From: Alkalicoccus halolimnae
GTDB lineage: Bacteria > Bacillota > Bacilli > Bacillales > Salisediminibacteriaceae
Assembly: GCF_008014775.2 (NCBI RefSeq)
Contig: NZ_CP144914.1
Coordinates: 2,604,001 to 2,668,000, forward strand
Direction: 5' to 3'
Length of the DNA: 64,000 nucleotides
Within the stretch, counting starts at the first letter, position 1, and every line of letters starts with the position of its first letter. The position numbers were made by a program, and so were the translations under genes. Of the stretch, positions 16,243 through 24,616 are shown piece by piece. Under the pieces are notes generated by a model. It was not told the DNA's origin, did not search any database, and saw only the letters and a program-made list of their open reading frames with translations.

Positions 16243-16461
16243 ATGATAGAATGGGCAGAATTAAACAGCGGCGGCATCAAGAAGATCGGCTACGACTCGA
16301 TGCAGAAACAGCTTCATGTCCGTCACGAAGATGATCATTATATTATTTATTACCAGGTAAGAGAGACAGAATATATCGGCATGCTTTCTTCTTCCAACAT
16401 GAAAACTTTCTATGAAAAAAATATTAAAGGCAGGTTCCCCTCTTCAGAAGTAAACGCCTGA
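16243..16461 (+). CDS. KTSC domain protein
   Basis: A 72-residue protein built almost entirely of a KTSC domain: IGYDSMQKQLHVRHEDDHYIIYYQV followed by the conserved turn and helix MKTFYEKNIKGRF. The domain occurs in many small bacterial proteins and next to nucleases or lysyl-tRNA synthetase fusions; its function is unknown. GGGGGAAATA precedes the ATG. Monocistronic, ending at a terminator. Confidence 0.8.
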   Translation: MIEWAELNSGGIKKIGYDSMQKQLHVRHEDDHYIIYYQVRETEYIGMLSSSNMKTFYEKNIKGRFPSSEVNA

Positions 16462-16467
16462 CCTGCC

Positions 16468-16502
16468 GCGGGATACCTCTTTACTACGGTATCCCTTCTT
16501 AT
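16468..16502 (+). terminator. intrinsic terminator after the KTSC gene
   Basis: GGGATACC pairs with GGTATCCC, followed by TTCTTATT. Confidence 0.8.
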
Positions 16503-16557
16503 TATATAACCTGATGTTCTGTCTTCTTACATCCACCAATCCGAGGGAGGAACTCCA

Positions 16558-17676
16558 ATGATCATAGGTATTCCGAGAGAAATAAAAAACAACGAAAACC
16601 GGGTGGCCCTTACGCCTGCCGGGGTTATTACGCTCGTACAGGAAGGTCATGAATTAATTGTAGAAAACGGTGCCGGTGTAGAAAGTGGTTTTGTGGACAG
16701 CGATTACAGGCAGGCGGGTGCCCGGATATACGAAAGTGCCTCCGATATCTGGAACACTGCTGAGATGATTATGAAAGTGAAAGAACCTCTCGAAGAAGAA
16801 TATCTTTATTTCCGCGAAGGATTAATACTCTTTACCTATCTCCATCTTGCTGCGGTGCCGAAACTGGCAGAAGCCCTCACAAAAAGCGGTGTTACCGCGA
16901 TTGCCTATGAAACGGTGGAAGTCGATCATACACTGCCGCTGCTGACACCGATGAGCGAAGTCGCCGGGCGCATGGCTTCCCAGATCGGAGCCCAGTTTTT
17001 AGAAAAATCAAAAGGCGGGAGCGGCGTCCTGCTTTCCGGAATTCCGGGCGTAAAACGTGGAAAAGTAACGATTATCGGCGGCGGGGTAGTCGGCACGAAT
17101 GCAGCTAAAATAGCTATGGGGCTCGGTGCTGACGTGACGATTATCGATCTCAGCCCGGAGCGGCTGCGCCAGCTTGATGATTTATTCGGTGCCGAAATCA
17201 ATACGCTCATGAGCAATCCGCTGAACATCGCCCAGGCAGTTAAGGAATCCGACCTGCTCATCGGCGCTGTCCTCATCACTGGTGCGAAAGCTCCCCGGCT
17301 TGTGACAGAAGAAATGGTCAAAACGATGCACCCTGGCTCGGTGATCGTCGATGTCGCCATCGATCAGGGCGGTATCGTGGAAACGATCGACCATATTACG
17401 ACCCATGATGAGCCGACCTATACGAAGCACGGAGTCGTCCACTACGCTGTAGCCAATATGCCGGGAGCCGTGCCGCGTACGTCCACCCTCGGACTTACAA
17501 ACGTCACCGTTCCCTACGCTTCCCTCATTGCCGGGAAAGGCTTGAAAGAAGCGCTGAAACTCTCTCCTGCCCTGCTGAAGGGAGTCAATACCGCAGCCGG
17601 CTCCATCACGTACGAAGCCGTGGCAGACGACCTCAGCTATGAATACGTACCTCCGGAAAAAGCACTGAAACTTTAG
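16558..17676 (+). CDS. ald: alanine dehydrogenase
   Basis: The enzyme interconverts L-alanine and pyruvate plus ammonia with NAD. At 372 residues it has the family length. Visible catalytic residues are R15 (NRVALTP), K75 (KVKEP), H96 (TYLHLAAV) and the proton-relay Asp in VDVAIDQGG. The Rossmann motif is [21 protein letters not shown] with the adenosine-binding D in TIIDLS. The start follows GGGAGGAA. It is monocistronic and ends at a strong terminator shared with yisL. It feeds carbon and nitrogen from alanine into the TCA cycle. Confidence 0.97.
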   Translation: MIIGIPREIKNNENRVALTPAGVITLVQEGHELIVENGAGVESGFVDSDYRQAGARIYESASDIWNTAEMIMKVKEPLEEEYLYFREGLILFTYLHLAAVPKLAEALTKSGVTAIAYETVEVDHTLPLLTPMSEVAGRMASQIGAQFLEKSKGGSGVLLSGIPGVKRGKVTIIGGGVVGTNAAKIAMGLGADVTIIDLSPERLRQLDDLFGAEINTLMSNPLNIAQAVKESDLLIGAVLITGAKAPRLVTEEMVKTMHPGSVIVDVAIDQGGIVETIDHITTHDEPTYTKHGVVHYAVANMPGAVPRTSTLGLTNVTVPYASLIAGKGLKEALKLSPALLKGVNTAAGSITYEAVADDLSYEYVPPEKALKL

Positions 17677-17740
17677 TCAGAGATTTATGCGGAGTCAGGG
17701 AGGAGACAAAAATAACGGCATAAAATTACTTATAAAAGCA

Positions 17741-17782
17741 AAAAAACTCCGGATCAGGCCGACTGCCTTTCCGGAGTTTTTT
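17741..17782. terminator. bidirectional intrinsic terminator between ald and yisL
   Basis: AAAAACTCCGGA pairs with TCCGGAGTTTTT between the two convergent genes. Confidence 0.9.
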
Positions 17783-17784
17783 AT

Positions 17785-18150
17785 TCAGCCTGTTACACCA
17801 AATCCAAATACAAGTACAAGAACAAGTGCAATCACAAACTGAATCCAAAATGATTTCTTCGTTGAACCAGTCAGCGTTCCTTTGCCTGAGCGCGTGGCAA
17901 TCAGCTCCATCGTATAAATGAGCCAGAATGCGAGCAGGCCTTTAACCGCTGTCGCCCAGTAGAAGTTCATAATAACCATGCCTATTCCGGTGACGAGCAG
18001 CAGAATATAAAACAATCGCAGAATCATGTGCATGATCTTTGCCGGTTTTGCTTTGCCTTGACGGTAGAATACCGCAATCAGCACGAACAAAATGACACCG
18101 AGCAGCCAGAACAGCGAATGTGAATGAAGAAAAATTTGATAAATCCCCAT
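17785..18150 (-). CDS. yisL: YisL family membrane protein (DUF1516)
   Basis: A 121-residue protein, MGIYQIFLHSHSLFWLLGVILF..., with four hydrophobic helices. The HSH motif near the N-terminus and the length fit the Bacillus YisL/DUF1516 family, whose function is unknown. The start follows AAGGAGGG; a longer in-frame start at 18222 has no site. Monocistronic. Confidence 0.88.
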   Translation of the reverse strand: MGIYQIFLHSHSLFWLLGVILFVLIAVFYRQGKAKPAKIMHMILRLFYILLLVTGIGMVIMNFYWATAVKGLLAFWLIYTMELIATRSGKGTLTGSTKKSFWIQFVIALVLVLVFGFGVTG

Positions 18151-18305
18151 GCTGTGTCCCTCCTTCCCTTTCCAAAACTGAATTCCGTCCTTAAGTATAT
18201 AGAAAACGCGGCGGGCACGCAAAAGAAATCCGAATTTTCGTCATGCTGCGCTGAAAGTTTTAAAAAAGAGGCTGTTTTTACGTTTACGAGGAGGGGAAGT
18301 AAGCA

Positions 18306-18464
18306 GGTTCTCTTTATTGCTGCTCCGGTTCTTTTAACTCAGGAAAAAGTTCTGTTAATTCAACCCCAGGTCTTCTTAAACCGATGGAAAGTACTTTTAA
18401 TTGTCCGCGGTTCTGTTAATTGCTGAAGCAGTTCTTTTAATTGCAGCCGAAGTTCTTTTTATTC
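18306..18464. repeat. degenerate 21-bp tandem repeat array
   Basis: Eight units of GTTCTnTTAATT type recur with their G at 18307, 18328, 18349, 18370, 18391, 18410, 18431 and 18452: six intervals of exactly 21 bp and one of 19. Because the period is seven codons, frames across it encode heptads (plus strand: VLLI-type blocks; minus strand: LKELLQQLTEP-type). No ribosome site or long intact frame supports translation. It lies between the divergent yisL promoter side and the terminator of the response-regulator gene. Confidence 0.75.
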
Positions 18465-18516
18465 AGCGCCAGCAGACGACGCCCTTGCGAGCACCCGCTT
18501 CCCGTCCCCCATCTCC

Positions 18517-18550
18517 AAAAAAAGCGGACCGCACGTCAGCGGTCCGCTTT
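18517..18550. terminator. intrinsic terminator after the response regulator gene
   Basis: AAAGCGGACCGC pairs with GCGGTCCGCTTT across a 6-nt loop; it ends the pst-phoU transcript on the minus strand. Confidence 0.9.
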
Positions 18551-18560
18551 ACAACATTAT

Positions 18561-19289
18561 TTATTTCAGCGCCGGCACCGGCAGAGAGCGCATCATGTAG
18601 CCGACGCCCCTGACCGTTTTGATATAGGCGGGATTTCGTTTGTTTGGTTCGATCTTCTGACGGATACGGCTGATAAAAACATCGACAATGCGTTCATCAG
18701 TCTCCATGCCGTTTTCGGATAGGCCCTGCAGCAGTTCTTTTCTTGTGAAAGACGTATCCGTATTCTTCATCATAAAGACGAGCAGATCGAATTCTTTACG
18801 TGTCAGGTCAATCCATTTCCCTTTCATCGACACCGCGTACTGCGTGCTGTCCACCTCGAGATCCCCATTTTGAAGCAGGCCGGGCACCATTTTTTTCGGC
18901 TTCTCCTGGCAGCACATCCGGCCGCGGCGGAGGACGGCCTTCATTCTTGCCGTAAGCTCCTTCTGCTTTACCGGCTTCGCCATGTAGTCATCGGCTCCAA
19001 GCTCCAGGCTCAGCACACAGTCCAGCTCGTCCTGTTTCTCTGTAAGCATAATCAGCGGCGTCCAGTCCTGTTTCTGGCGGATTTCCCTGCAAAGCTCAAA
19101 TCCACTGCCATCACGCAGGTCTGTGGAAAGAACGATCCCTTCCGGATGGAGATGCAAAATGACCTTCAACGCTTCTCTGCGGCTTTCCGCCGTCCACGTT
19201 TCGAAACCCGCATCCTGAAAGGACGTTTCCAGTTCCCAGCGGATATTCTTATCAGACTCAATAATCAAAATTGCTCCTGTCTCTGCCAT
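18561..19289 (-). CDS. OmpR/PhoB-type response regulator with a degenerate receiver domain
   Basis: A 242-residue protein with a receiver (about 5-120) and a winged-helix output domain (about 140-238: LTRKEFDLLVFMMKNTDTSFTRKELL then VDVFISRIRQKIEP, YIKTVRGVGYMM). The phosphorylation site is altered: the strand-3 motif reads GIVLSTDLRDGSGFE, aligning S55 with the usual Asp, and the N-terminal acidic pair is E11-S12 instead of Asp-Asp. T83 and K105 are kept. Canonical phosphorylation therefore looks impaired, although D57 two residues on could be used. It is last in the pst-phoU operon (16 bp after phoU) with no kinase gene, so it probably tunes phosphate genes in a phosphorylation-independent way or senses by another route. 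Confidence 0.88.
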   Translation of the reverse strand: MAETGAILIIESDKNIRWELETSFQDAGFETWTAESRREALKVILHLHPEGIVLSTDLRDGSGFELCREIRQKQDWTPLIMLTEKQDELDCVLSLELGADDYMAKPVKQKELTARMKAVLRRGRMCCQEKPKKMVPGLLQNGDLEVDSTQYAVSMKGKWIDLTRKEFDLLVFMMKNTDTSFTRKELLQGLSENGMETDERIVDVFISRIRQKIEPNKRNPAYIKTVRGVGYMMRSLPVPALK

Positions 19290-19305
19290 CTCCCCACCAC
19301 CCGGT

Positions 19306-19950
19306 CTAGTTTAGGTCGAATCGTTTTCCGTTCACTTCGTAAATGATCCATTCGGCGATGTTCGTGCAGTAATCCCCGATTCTTTCCATATATCTTGCAA
19401 TAAAGGCCAGCTGGGCAATTTGATCAGCCGTGAAATCCGAACGGAACAGTTCTTTTACGAATGCTCCGTAGGCTTCGTCCACTTCATCATCAAGTGCCGC
19501 AATCTGCTGGGCTTTAAGCACATTCAATTCATCGTAAGCAGCCATCACGTGAGTGATCATATAGCGGACTTTTTCTTCAAAAACAGCAAGTTCGTCCTTA
19601 TAATGCTTAAACGCGTCATGAGAAGGCATGTGCAGAAATGCTTTGGCCATATCGACACTCAAATCTCCCATGCGCTCCAGATCACTGGACACTTTCAGGC
19701 ATACGATAATGTGCCGCAGGTCGGAAGCGACGGGCTGCTGCTTCGCTATCATCAGCGTAGCTTCTTCGTTTATATTCAATTCCTGTTCGTTTATATTTTC
19801 ATCTGCTTCAATAATTTCGTGCAGGACGCCTGTCTGGTAATCGGACATCGCTTCCGCTGTTCTAGTAAACGTTTTTTCAACATCTTTTCCCAGATGAAAA
19901 ATTTCCTGTTTCAGCCTTTCCAACTCGGATAAAAACTGTGTGCGGATCAT
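19306..19950 (-). CDS. phoU: phosphate signalling/transport regulator PhoU
   Basis: A 214-residue all-helical protein with two PhoU repeats; the characteristic acidic metal-binding motifs are ASDLRHIIVCLKVSSDLERMGD and the second-repeat FIARYMERIGDYCTNIAEW. PhoU couples the Pst importer to signalling and limits phosphate uptake. It follows pstB by 14 bp on the same strand. Confidence 0.96.
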   Translation of the reverse strand: MIRTQFLSELERLKQEIFHLGKDVEKTFTRTAEAMSDYQTGVLHEIIEADENINEQELNINEEATLMIAKQQPVASDLRHIIVCLKVSSDLERMGDLSVDMAKAFLHMPSHDAFKHYKDELAVFEEKVRYMITHVMAAYDELNVLKAQQIAALDDEVDEAYGAFVKELFRSDFTADQIAQLAFIARYMERIGDYCTNIAEWIIYEVNGKRFDLN

Positions 19951-19964
19951 ATAATTTCTCTCCT

Positions 19965-20783
19965 TTATCCGAACCGGCCGGTGATATAGCCTTCGGTGCG
20001 CTCATCTTCCGGGTTCGAGAAAATTTTATCGGTATGATCAAATTCGACAACTTCACCATTGAGGAAAAACGCCGTCCGGTCTGAAATACGCGCAGCCTGC
20101 TGCATGTTATGCGTCACGATCATGATCGAATATTTGGTCTTCAGCTCCCGGACAAGTTCTTCTACTTTCAGTGTTGATTTAGGGTCAAGAGCGGAAGTCG
20201 GTTCGTCCATTAAAATAACATCCGGTTCGATCGCAAGGCAGCGGGCGATACAAAGCCGCTGCTGCTGGCCCCCGGAAAGACCAAACGCATTTTCATTGAG
20301 ACGGTCTTTTACTTCCTCCCAGATTGCAGCCCCTTTCAGGCTGTTCTCTACAATCTCAGCGAGGATTTTTTTGTCGCGGATTCCGTGGATTTTCGGTCCG
20401 TAAGCAACATTTTCAAAAACCGTTTTCGGAAATGGGTTCGGCTTCTGGAAAACCATGCCGACGCGGGTGCGAAGCTCTTCCACCGGAAAACGGCGGTCGT
20501 AAATATTGTCCCCGCGGTAGAAGATTTTGCCGGAAACTTTCACTTCAGGATTCATTTCCACCATCCGGTTTAACGTTTTAATATACGTTGATTTTCCGCA
20601 CCCGGACGGTCCGATAATCGCTGTTACTTCGTTTTCCTTCTGTTCCATGTTGATATCTGTTAACGCGTGTGTGTCCCCATACCACAAATTCAATGACTCT
20701 GTGGCAAATACTGCTTTTTTCTCCTCCGGGGCCGGGGCCTCCGGACGTTTTTCGTTCTCTGGCTGTACCATTGCGCTTTTCAT
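19965..20783 (-). CDS. pstB: phosphate ABC transporter ATP-binding protein
   Basis: A 272-residue ABC ATPase of the Pst importer. Walker A is GPSGCGKST, the signature is [16 protein letters not shown], and Walker B runs into [12 protein letters not shown], followed by the switch His in MIVTHNM. The N-terminus has an extra about 28-residue acidic/Pro-rich segment before the ATPase core. The ribosome site is GGGGAGG. It works with PstC, PstA and PstS encoded upstream. Confidence 0.97.
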   Translation of the reverse strand: MKSAMVQPENEKRPEAPAPEEKKAVFATESLNLWYGDTHALTDINMEQKENEVTAIIGPSGCGKSTYIKTLNRMVEMNPEVKVSGKIFYRGDNIYDRRFPVEELRTRVGMVFQKPNPFPKTVFENVAYGPKIHGIRDKKILAEIVENSLKGAAIWEEVKDRLNENAFGLSGGQQQRLCIARCLAIEPDVILMDEPTSALDPKSTLKVEELVRELKTKYSIMIVTHNMQQAARISDRTAFFLNGEVVEFDHTDKIFSNPEDERTEGYITGRFG

Positions 20784-20824
20784 GAAAATACCTCCCCTTT
20801 TTTAATTCTCCTGAAAAACTTTTA

Positions 20825-21709
20825 TTAAAAACGTTTCTGGAATTTATTGCGGATCAGAATAGCCGTTGAATTTAAAATAAACAAAATAACGAGCAGGACG
20901 ATAATCGTCGCGGCTGCCAGAAACAGATATTCCGCTTCCAATGCAGCATCAATTGTCCAGTAATAAATCTGTACCGGCAGTACGGTAAAGCTGTCAAAAA
21001 CGCTCGACGGCAGCGGGATGAGCAGTGCCGGAATACCGAGTGCTATCAGCGGAGCTGTTTCTCCGATTGCACGCGACATAGCAAGAATCATTCCTGTTAA
21101 AATACTTGGAAGTGCAGCCGGCAGAACGACATTTCTCACTGTCTGCCATTTCGTCGCTCCCATTCCAAAGGATGCTTCTCTCAAATAGGAAGGCACGGCG
21201 CGCAGCGCTTCCTGTGCTGCCACGATGACAATGGGAAGCACGAGCAGCGACATCGTCAAGCCGCCGGCAAGTACCACTGAACCGAAGCCGAGAATCCTTA
21301 CAAACACGGTGAGACCGAGAAGACCGAACACGATCGACGGAACACCGGCAAGATTGGAAATGTTTGTTTCAATGAACGTCTGCAGACGCCCGCGTTTCGC
21401 ATATTCCTCGAGGTAAATGGCACTGGCTACGCCGATAATCATCGTAAAGGGCCCCACAATCATCATCAGCCAGAGCGTTCCGGATATGGCTCCGATTATA
21501 CCTGCATTGGCGGGATCAAAGGACATGACGCTCGTTAAGAAATCCCAGGTCAGCCAGCCGTAGGCGTCCGAGATTACGTCATAAAGAAGAATGGCGAGAA
21601 CAACGAGACCGAAAACCGTGGAGGCAAAGAAAATTCCACGCACTATTTTATTTACAGCGAGCCGTTTCGGCATTCTCTTCTGAATATCTTTCTGGTCAAT
21701 ATATTCCAT
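20825..21709 (-). CDS. pstA: phosphate ABC transporter permease PstA
   Basis: A 294-residue membrane protein with six helices and the EAA-type cytoplasmic loop EALRAVPSYLREASFGMGATKWQ followed by ALPSILTGMILAMSRAIGETAPL, which contacts PstB and holds the conserved R-x-x-GET motif. It directly follows pstC (6-bp gap). Confidence 0.96.
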   Translation of the reverse strand: MEYIDQKDIQKRMPKRLAVNKIVRGIFFASTVFGLVVLAILLYDVISDAYGWLTWDFLTSVMSFDPANAGIIGAISGTLWLMMIVGPFTMIIGVASAIYLEEYAKRGRLQTFIETNISNLAGVPSIVFGLLGLTVFVRILGFGSVVLAGGLTMSLLVLPIVIVAAQEALRAVPSYLREASFGMGATKWQTVRNVVLPAALPSILTGMILAMSRAIGETAPLIALGIPALLIPLPSSVFDSFTVLPVQIYYWTIDAALEAEYLFLAAATIIVLLVILFILNSTAILIRNKFQKRF

Positions 21710-21715
21710 CGTCGT

Positions 21716-22648
21716 TTAGTACACCTCCCGGTAGCGCTTTGAGATATATTTGGCGAGCATATTCATCGAAAGTGTAAAAATAAACAACGTAATCGCCACT
21801 GCGTAAAGACTGTAGTAGGCAGTTGTTCCAGCTCCGGCGTCCCCGCTCGTCACTTCGACGATATAGGCCGTCATCGTCTGCATCGACTGGGTAATATCGA
21901 ACGTTAAATTTTTCGTACTTCCGCTGGCTATAGTGACAATCATTGTTTCTCCAATCGCACGGGAAATACCGAGAACGAAAGATGCAATGATACCGGAAAT
22001 CGCAGCCGGAATAACAATTTTTACTGTTGCTTCAAATTTCGTTGCCCCGAATGCCATCGCGCCTTCGCGCATTTGATTCGGCACAGCGCTGAGCGCATCT
22101 TCCGATAAAGAAGCGACCATCGGGATAATCATAATCCCCATTACAATACCCGGACTTAAAATGTTCGTCCGGTCAAGAATCGGTATAATTTCCCGCAGCA
22201 CGGGTGTGACGAACGTAAAAGCGAAAAAGCCGTATACGATCGTAGGGATTCCTGCAAGTACTTCCACCATCGGTTTCAGTACCCGGCGGGCCCGGTCTGT
22301 CGCATATTCACTCAAGTAAACCGCTGTAGATAATCCGATCGGAATCGCAACCAGCATGGCTATAATCGTAGATAACAGCGTAGCGGAGAGCAATGGCAGA
22401 ATACTGAAGGTCGGATTACTCGGGTTGAGCGGACTCATTTCCGTCGACAGGAAAAATTCCCTGAAGGAAACCTCCGAAAAAAACATGACCGTTTCTACTA
22501 TTAAGGTAAGAAGAATTCCTACCGTTGTAACAACAGAAACCGAAGCCGCTAAAAATAATAGAAACGGTATTGCTTTTTCCAGCTTGTGCCGGCGGCTTTT
22601 CTGTCTTTTATCTTTAATCATTTCGTGAACGTTCATTGAATTAGCCAT
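21716..22648 (-). CDS. pstC: phosphate ABC transporter permease PstC
   Basis: A 310-residue membrane protein; the EAA loop is DALSAVPNQMREGAMAFGATKFE, then SFVLGISRAIGETM with the Arg and Glu implicated in phosphate passage. The N-terminus is cytoplasmic and basic before TM1. It lies 76 bp after pstS, with a hairpin in the gap. Confidence 0.96.
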   Translation of the reverse strand: MANSMNVHEMIKDKRQKSRRHKLEKAIPFLLFLAASVSVVTTVGILLTLIVETVMFFSEVSFREFFLSTEMSPLNPSNPTFSILPLLSATLLSTIIAMLVAIPIGLSTAVYLSEYATDRARRVLKPMVEVLAGIPTIVYGFFAFTFVTPVLREIIPILDRTNILSPGIVMGIMIIPMVASLSEDALSAVPNQMREGAMAFGATKFEATVKIVIPAAISGIIASFVLGISRAIGETMIVTIASGSTKNLTFDITQSMQTMTAYIVEVTSGDAGAGTTAYYSLYAVAITLFIFTLSMNMLAKYISKRYREVY

Positions 22649-22681
22649 CCCCAGATGCCCCTCTCTTTCGTTTCAGTCAGT

Positions 22682-22717
22682 AAAAGGCAGGCGGCTTGAT
22701 GCTCCGCCTCCTGCCTT
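22682..22717 (-). terminator. hairpin between pstS and pstC (attenuator or mRNA-stabilising stem)
   Basis: AAGGCAGGcGGC pairs with GCCtCCTGCCTT. The position right after pstS fits the common arrangement giving more binding protein than permease. Confidence 0.8.
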
Positions 22718-22724
22718 CTGGAAT

Positions 22725-23771
22725 TTATTCGATTGCTTCGACTTCCTCCTGGTATTCATCCAGCTCTTCTTCCGGAAGCGGAGCGAATCCAGTCTCCGGC
22801 GCCAGCTCACCGCCTACTTCAAAAACGTAGCGGGCAAAATCTTTCACGGCCGGATTTTCACTCGCGGCGTTAAGATTCAGGTTGGTAAACACCTGGCGGG
22901 TATAAGGTGCGTAGTCGCCTTCCAGATCGATATTATCCAGTGATGGAGTAATGTTTCCTTCTCCAAAGTCGATGGAAACAACTCCAAGAGAATCGGTATT
23001 GCCTTCGTAGTAACCGAATCCGAAGAATCCGATCGCATTTTCGTCCTCTGAGACCAGCTCAACAAGCGTGGAGTAATCCTGCTGAAGGTTAATCCCGTCA
23101 ACGAGGTCCTGCTCATCGATCAGTTCTTCTACGAAAAATTCGTACGTTCCATGATTTTCATTCGGTCCATATTGATTGACTTCTTCATCCGGCCATTCCG
23201 AATTAATGTCAGACCACATTACTTCATCGTCTCCATCAATAGCTCCGGAAATAAAGAGAGATTCTACTTCTTCCACCGTCATTTCCGTCGCCCAGTCGTT
23301 GTCCGGGTGCAGAACGATTGTCATTCCATCAAGCGCAACTGGAAATTCCTGAGATTCGACTCCGTTAGCTTCCATCTCTTCCATTTCCTCGTCTGATACA
23401 GTACGCGACGCGTTAGAAAGATCTGTTTCTCCCTGCACGTAACGCTGCATGCCTGCACTCGTACCGGCACGGCTCACTTCGACACTGACGTTTGGATTTT
23501 CCTCTGTCATATATTCTTCAGCGATGCGTGACATTAGCGGATACACAGTTCCAGAACCGTCGATGGTTACACTGCCGCTTATTTCTTCTGAACTCTCGCT
23601 CTCGGATGCTTCTTCGTTGCCTCCGTTTGAACTTTCGTCCCCGGATGCTTCTTCATTGGCTGCGTTTCCGCTGGTCGTGTTTTCATCCCCGGATGCTTCT
23701 TCGTTGCCTCCGCACGCAGCAAATACTGCCATAGATCCGACTGCCATAAAACTTAGTGCATACTTTTTCAT
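22725..23771 (-). CDS. pstS: phosphate ABC transporter substrate-binding lipoprotein
   Basis: A 348-residue lipoprotein with the lipobox FAACGG. Between the anchor and the binding domain lies a roughly 45-residue linker of repeated NEEASGDE-type blocks, encoded by a near-direct DNA repeat at about 23590-23715. The binding domain begins SGSVTIDGSGTVYPLMSRIAEEY and has the phosphate-site segment SRAGTSAGMQRYVQGETDLSNASR. The acidic composition suits a saline or alkaline outside. It is first in the pst operon, and GGAGGATATG precedes the ATG. Confidence 0.96.
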   Translation of the reverse strand: MKKYALSFMAVGSMAVFAACGGNEEASGDENTTSGNAANEEASGDESSNGGNEEASESESSEEISGSVTIDGSGTVYPLMSRIAEEYMTEENPNVSVEVSRAGTSAGMQRYVQGETDLSNASRTVSDEEMEEMEANGVESQEFPVALDGMTIVLHPDNDWATEMTVEEVESLFISGAIDGDDEVMWSDINSEWPDEEVNQYGPNENHGTYEFFVEELIDEQDLVDGINLQQDYSTLVELVSEDENAIGFFGFGYYEGNTDSLGVVSIDFGEGNITPSLDNIDLEGDYAPYTRQVFTNLNLNAASENPAVKDFARYVFEVGGELAPETGFAPLPEEELDEYQEEVEAIE

Positions 23772-23827
23772 GTCACATATCCTCCTCTGATTTAAAAACG
23801 TTTAAGTTATTTCCTTACCCAAGACAA

Positions 23828-23891
23828 AGTATAATCTTTAATTGTTAACCTGAAATAAACTCCATGTTAAGGTTTGTAAAAGCAATGTAAA
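23828..23891 (-). promoter_or_regulatory. Pho box and promoter of the pst operon
   Basis: On the minus strand five TTnACA-like hexamers follow in near-11-bp steps: TTTACA, TTTACA, TTAACA, TTTATT, TTAACA (23891 down to 23843). Spacers are 5, 4, 5 and 5 nt. They are followed by a TATACT -10 element (23833-23828). Tandem TT(A/T/C)ACA repeats at 11-bp period are the PhoP recognition pattern known from Bacillus, so the operon should be induced in phosphate limitation. Confidence 0.85.
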
Positions 23892-24161
23892 TGTGTCATT
23901 TACAAATCGTCAGAAAAGTTCTCAATTCCTGGCACAGCAGGTCTCAGCCTTATATTTTTCCTTGAAATAAATTTGTATTTCACCTGAAAAAAATTATATT
24001 CCTCTGTTGACCTGGGATTGTTTATCGGCAGGAGGCAGAAGGAAATGAACAGAACGAAGAAAGGAAAACGGAGAACCTGAGTACGAATAAACAGTTTTCC
24101 GGGGATCAACAAAACCAGGCGGCCGATTAACAGAACTCATTCCCTCTTAAATTTTAGAACA

Positions 24162-24192
24162 AAAAAACACGCGCCAGTCAGCGCGTGTTTTC
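24162..24192. terminator. terminator hairpin forming the left target-site copy of the family 2 element
   Basis: ACACGCGC pairs with GCGCGTGT, flanked by A and T runs. The same 31 bp, with one loop mismatch (A to G), recur at 24601-24631, where they overlap the stop codon of the metallo-hydrolase gene. The mobile element at 24193-24600 lies exactly between the two copies. Confidence 0.85.
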
Positions 24193-24600
24193 CAGGCTGT
24201 TTACAAAGTGATTTTTTCTGTATAAGTAGACAGTTGGCTGTTTCCGCTTTCGAAGAGTCGCTTTCCGGAGGGAACTCTCTCAGCTGACCTGTCTTTCATA
24301 AAACAAAGAATCATCCTTCCGGAGTCACCCTTTTACAGCTCCAGCATCTGAAAAAAAGAAAGACTTTTTTACGAAAACAAACGTGCTACAGGTTTCTCCT
24401 ATAAAAAAAGTGATTTTCTCTGCAGTGTCCGGCGGGGACGCCAGTGGGATATAAGCGCAGTCTGAAGATCATTTCCCCTGTCCTGGAGACAGGGGAAATA
24501 GCTGAAGACAAGCCCCACGGCAGGCTTCCGCCGGTAAGCGGAGGAGAAAATACAAGGAATAGAATGAATATACTTCTTTCTTTACTGAATCAACACTCTG
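24193..24600 (+). mobile_element. non-coding MITE-like element, family 2, copy 1
   Basis: A 408-bp element starts CAGGCTGTTTACAAAG and ends GAATCAACACTCTG. Read inward the ends are imperfect inverted repeats (CAGgcTGTTtA and CAGagTGTTgA). A second near-full copy at 44893-45298 is inverted and shares long blocks (TTTCTCCTATAAAAAAAG, GTCCGGCGGGGACGCCAGTG, CCGCCGGTAAGCGGAGGAG). Flanks are 31-bp direct repeats formed by a terminator hairpin. No open frame is shared between copies. Transposition in trans by an unknown transposase is inferred. Confidence 0.8.
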
Positions 24601-24616
24601 AAAAAACACGCGCCGG

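Noticed and set aside
18306..18464. CRISPR array
   Set aside because: Units are 21 bp with no unique spacers and are degenerate throughout.
24193..24600. Group IIC intron inserted after a terminator
   Set aside because: Such introns favour terminators but do not duplicate about 30 bp of target; the element is too short, has no domain V motif that I can see, and has inverted-repeat ends.
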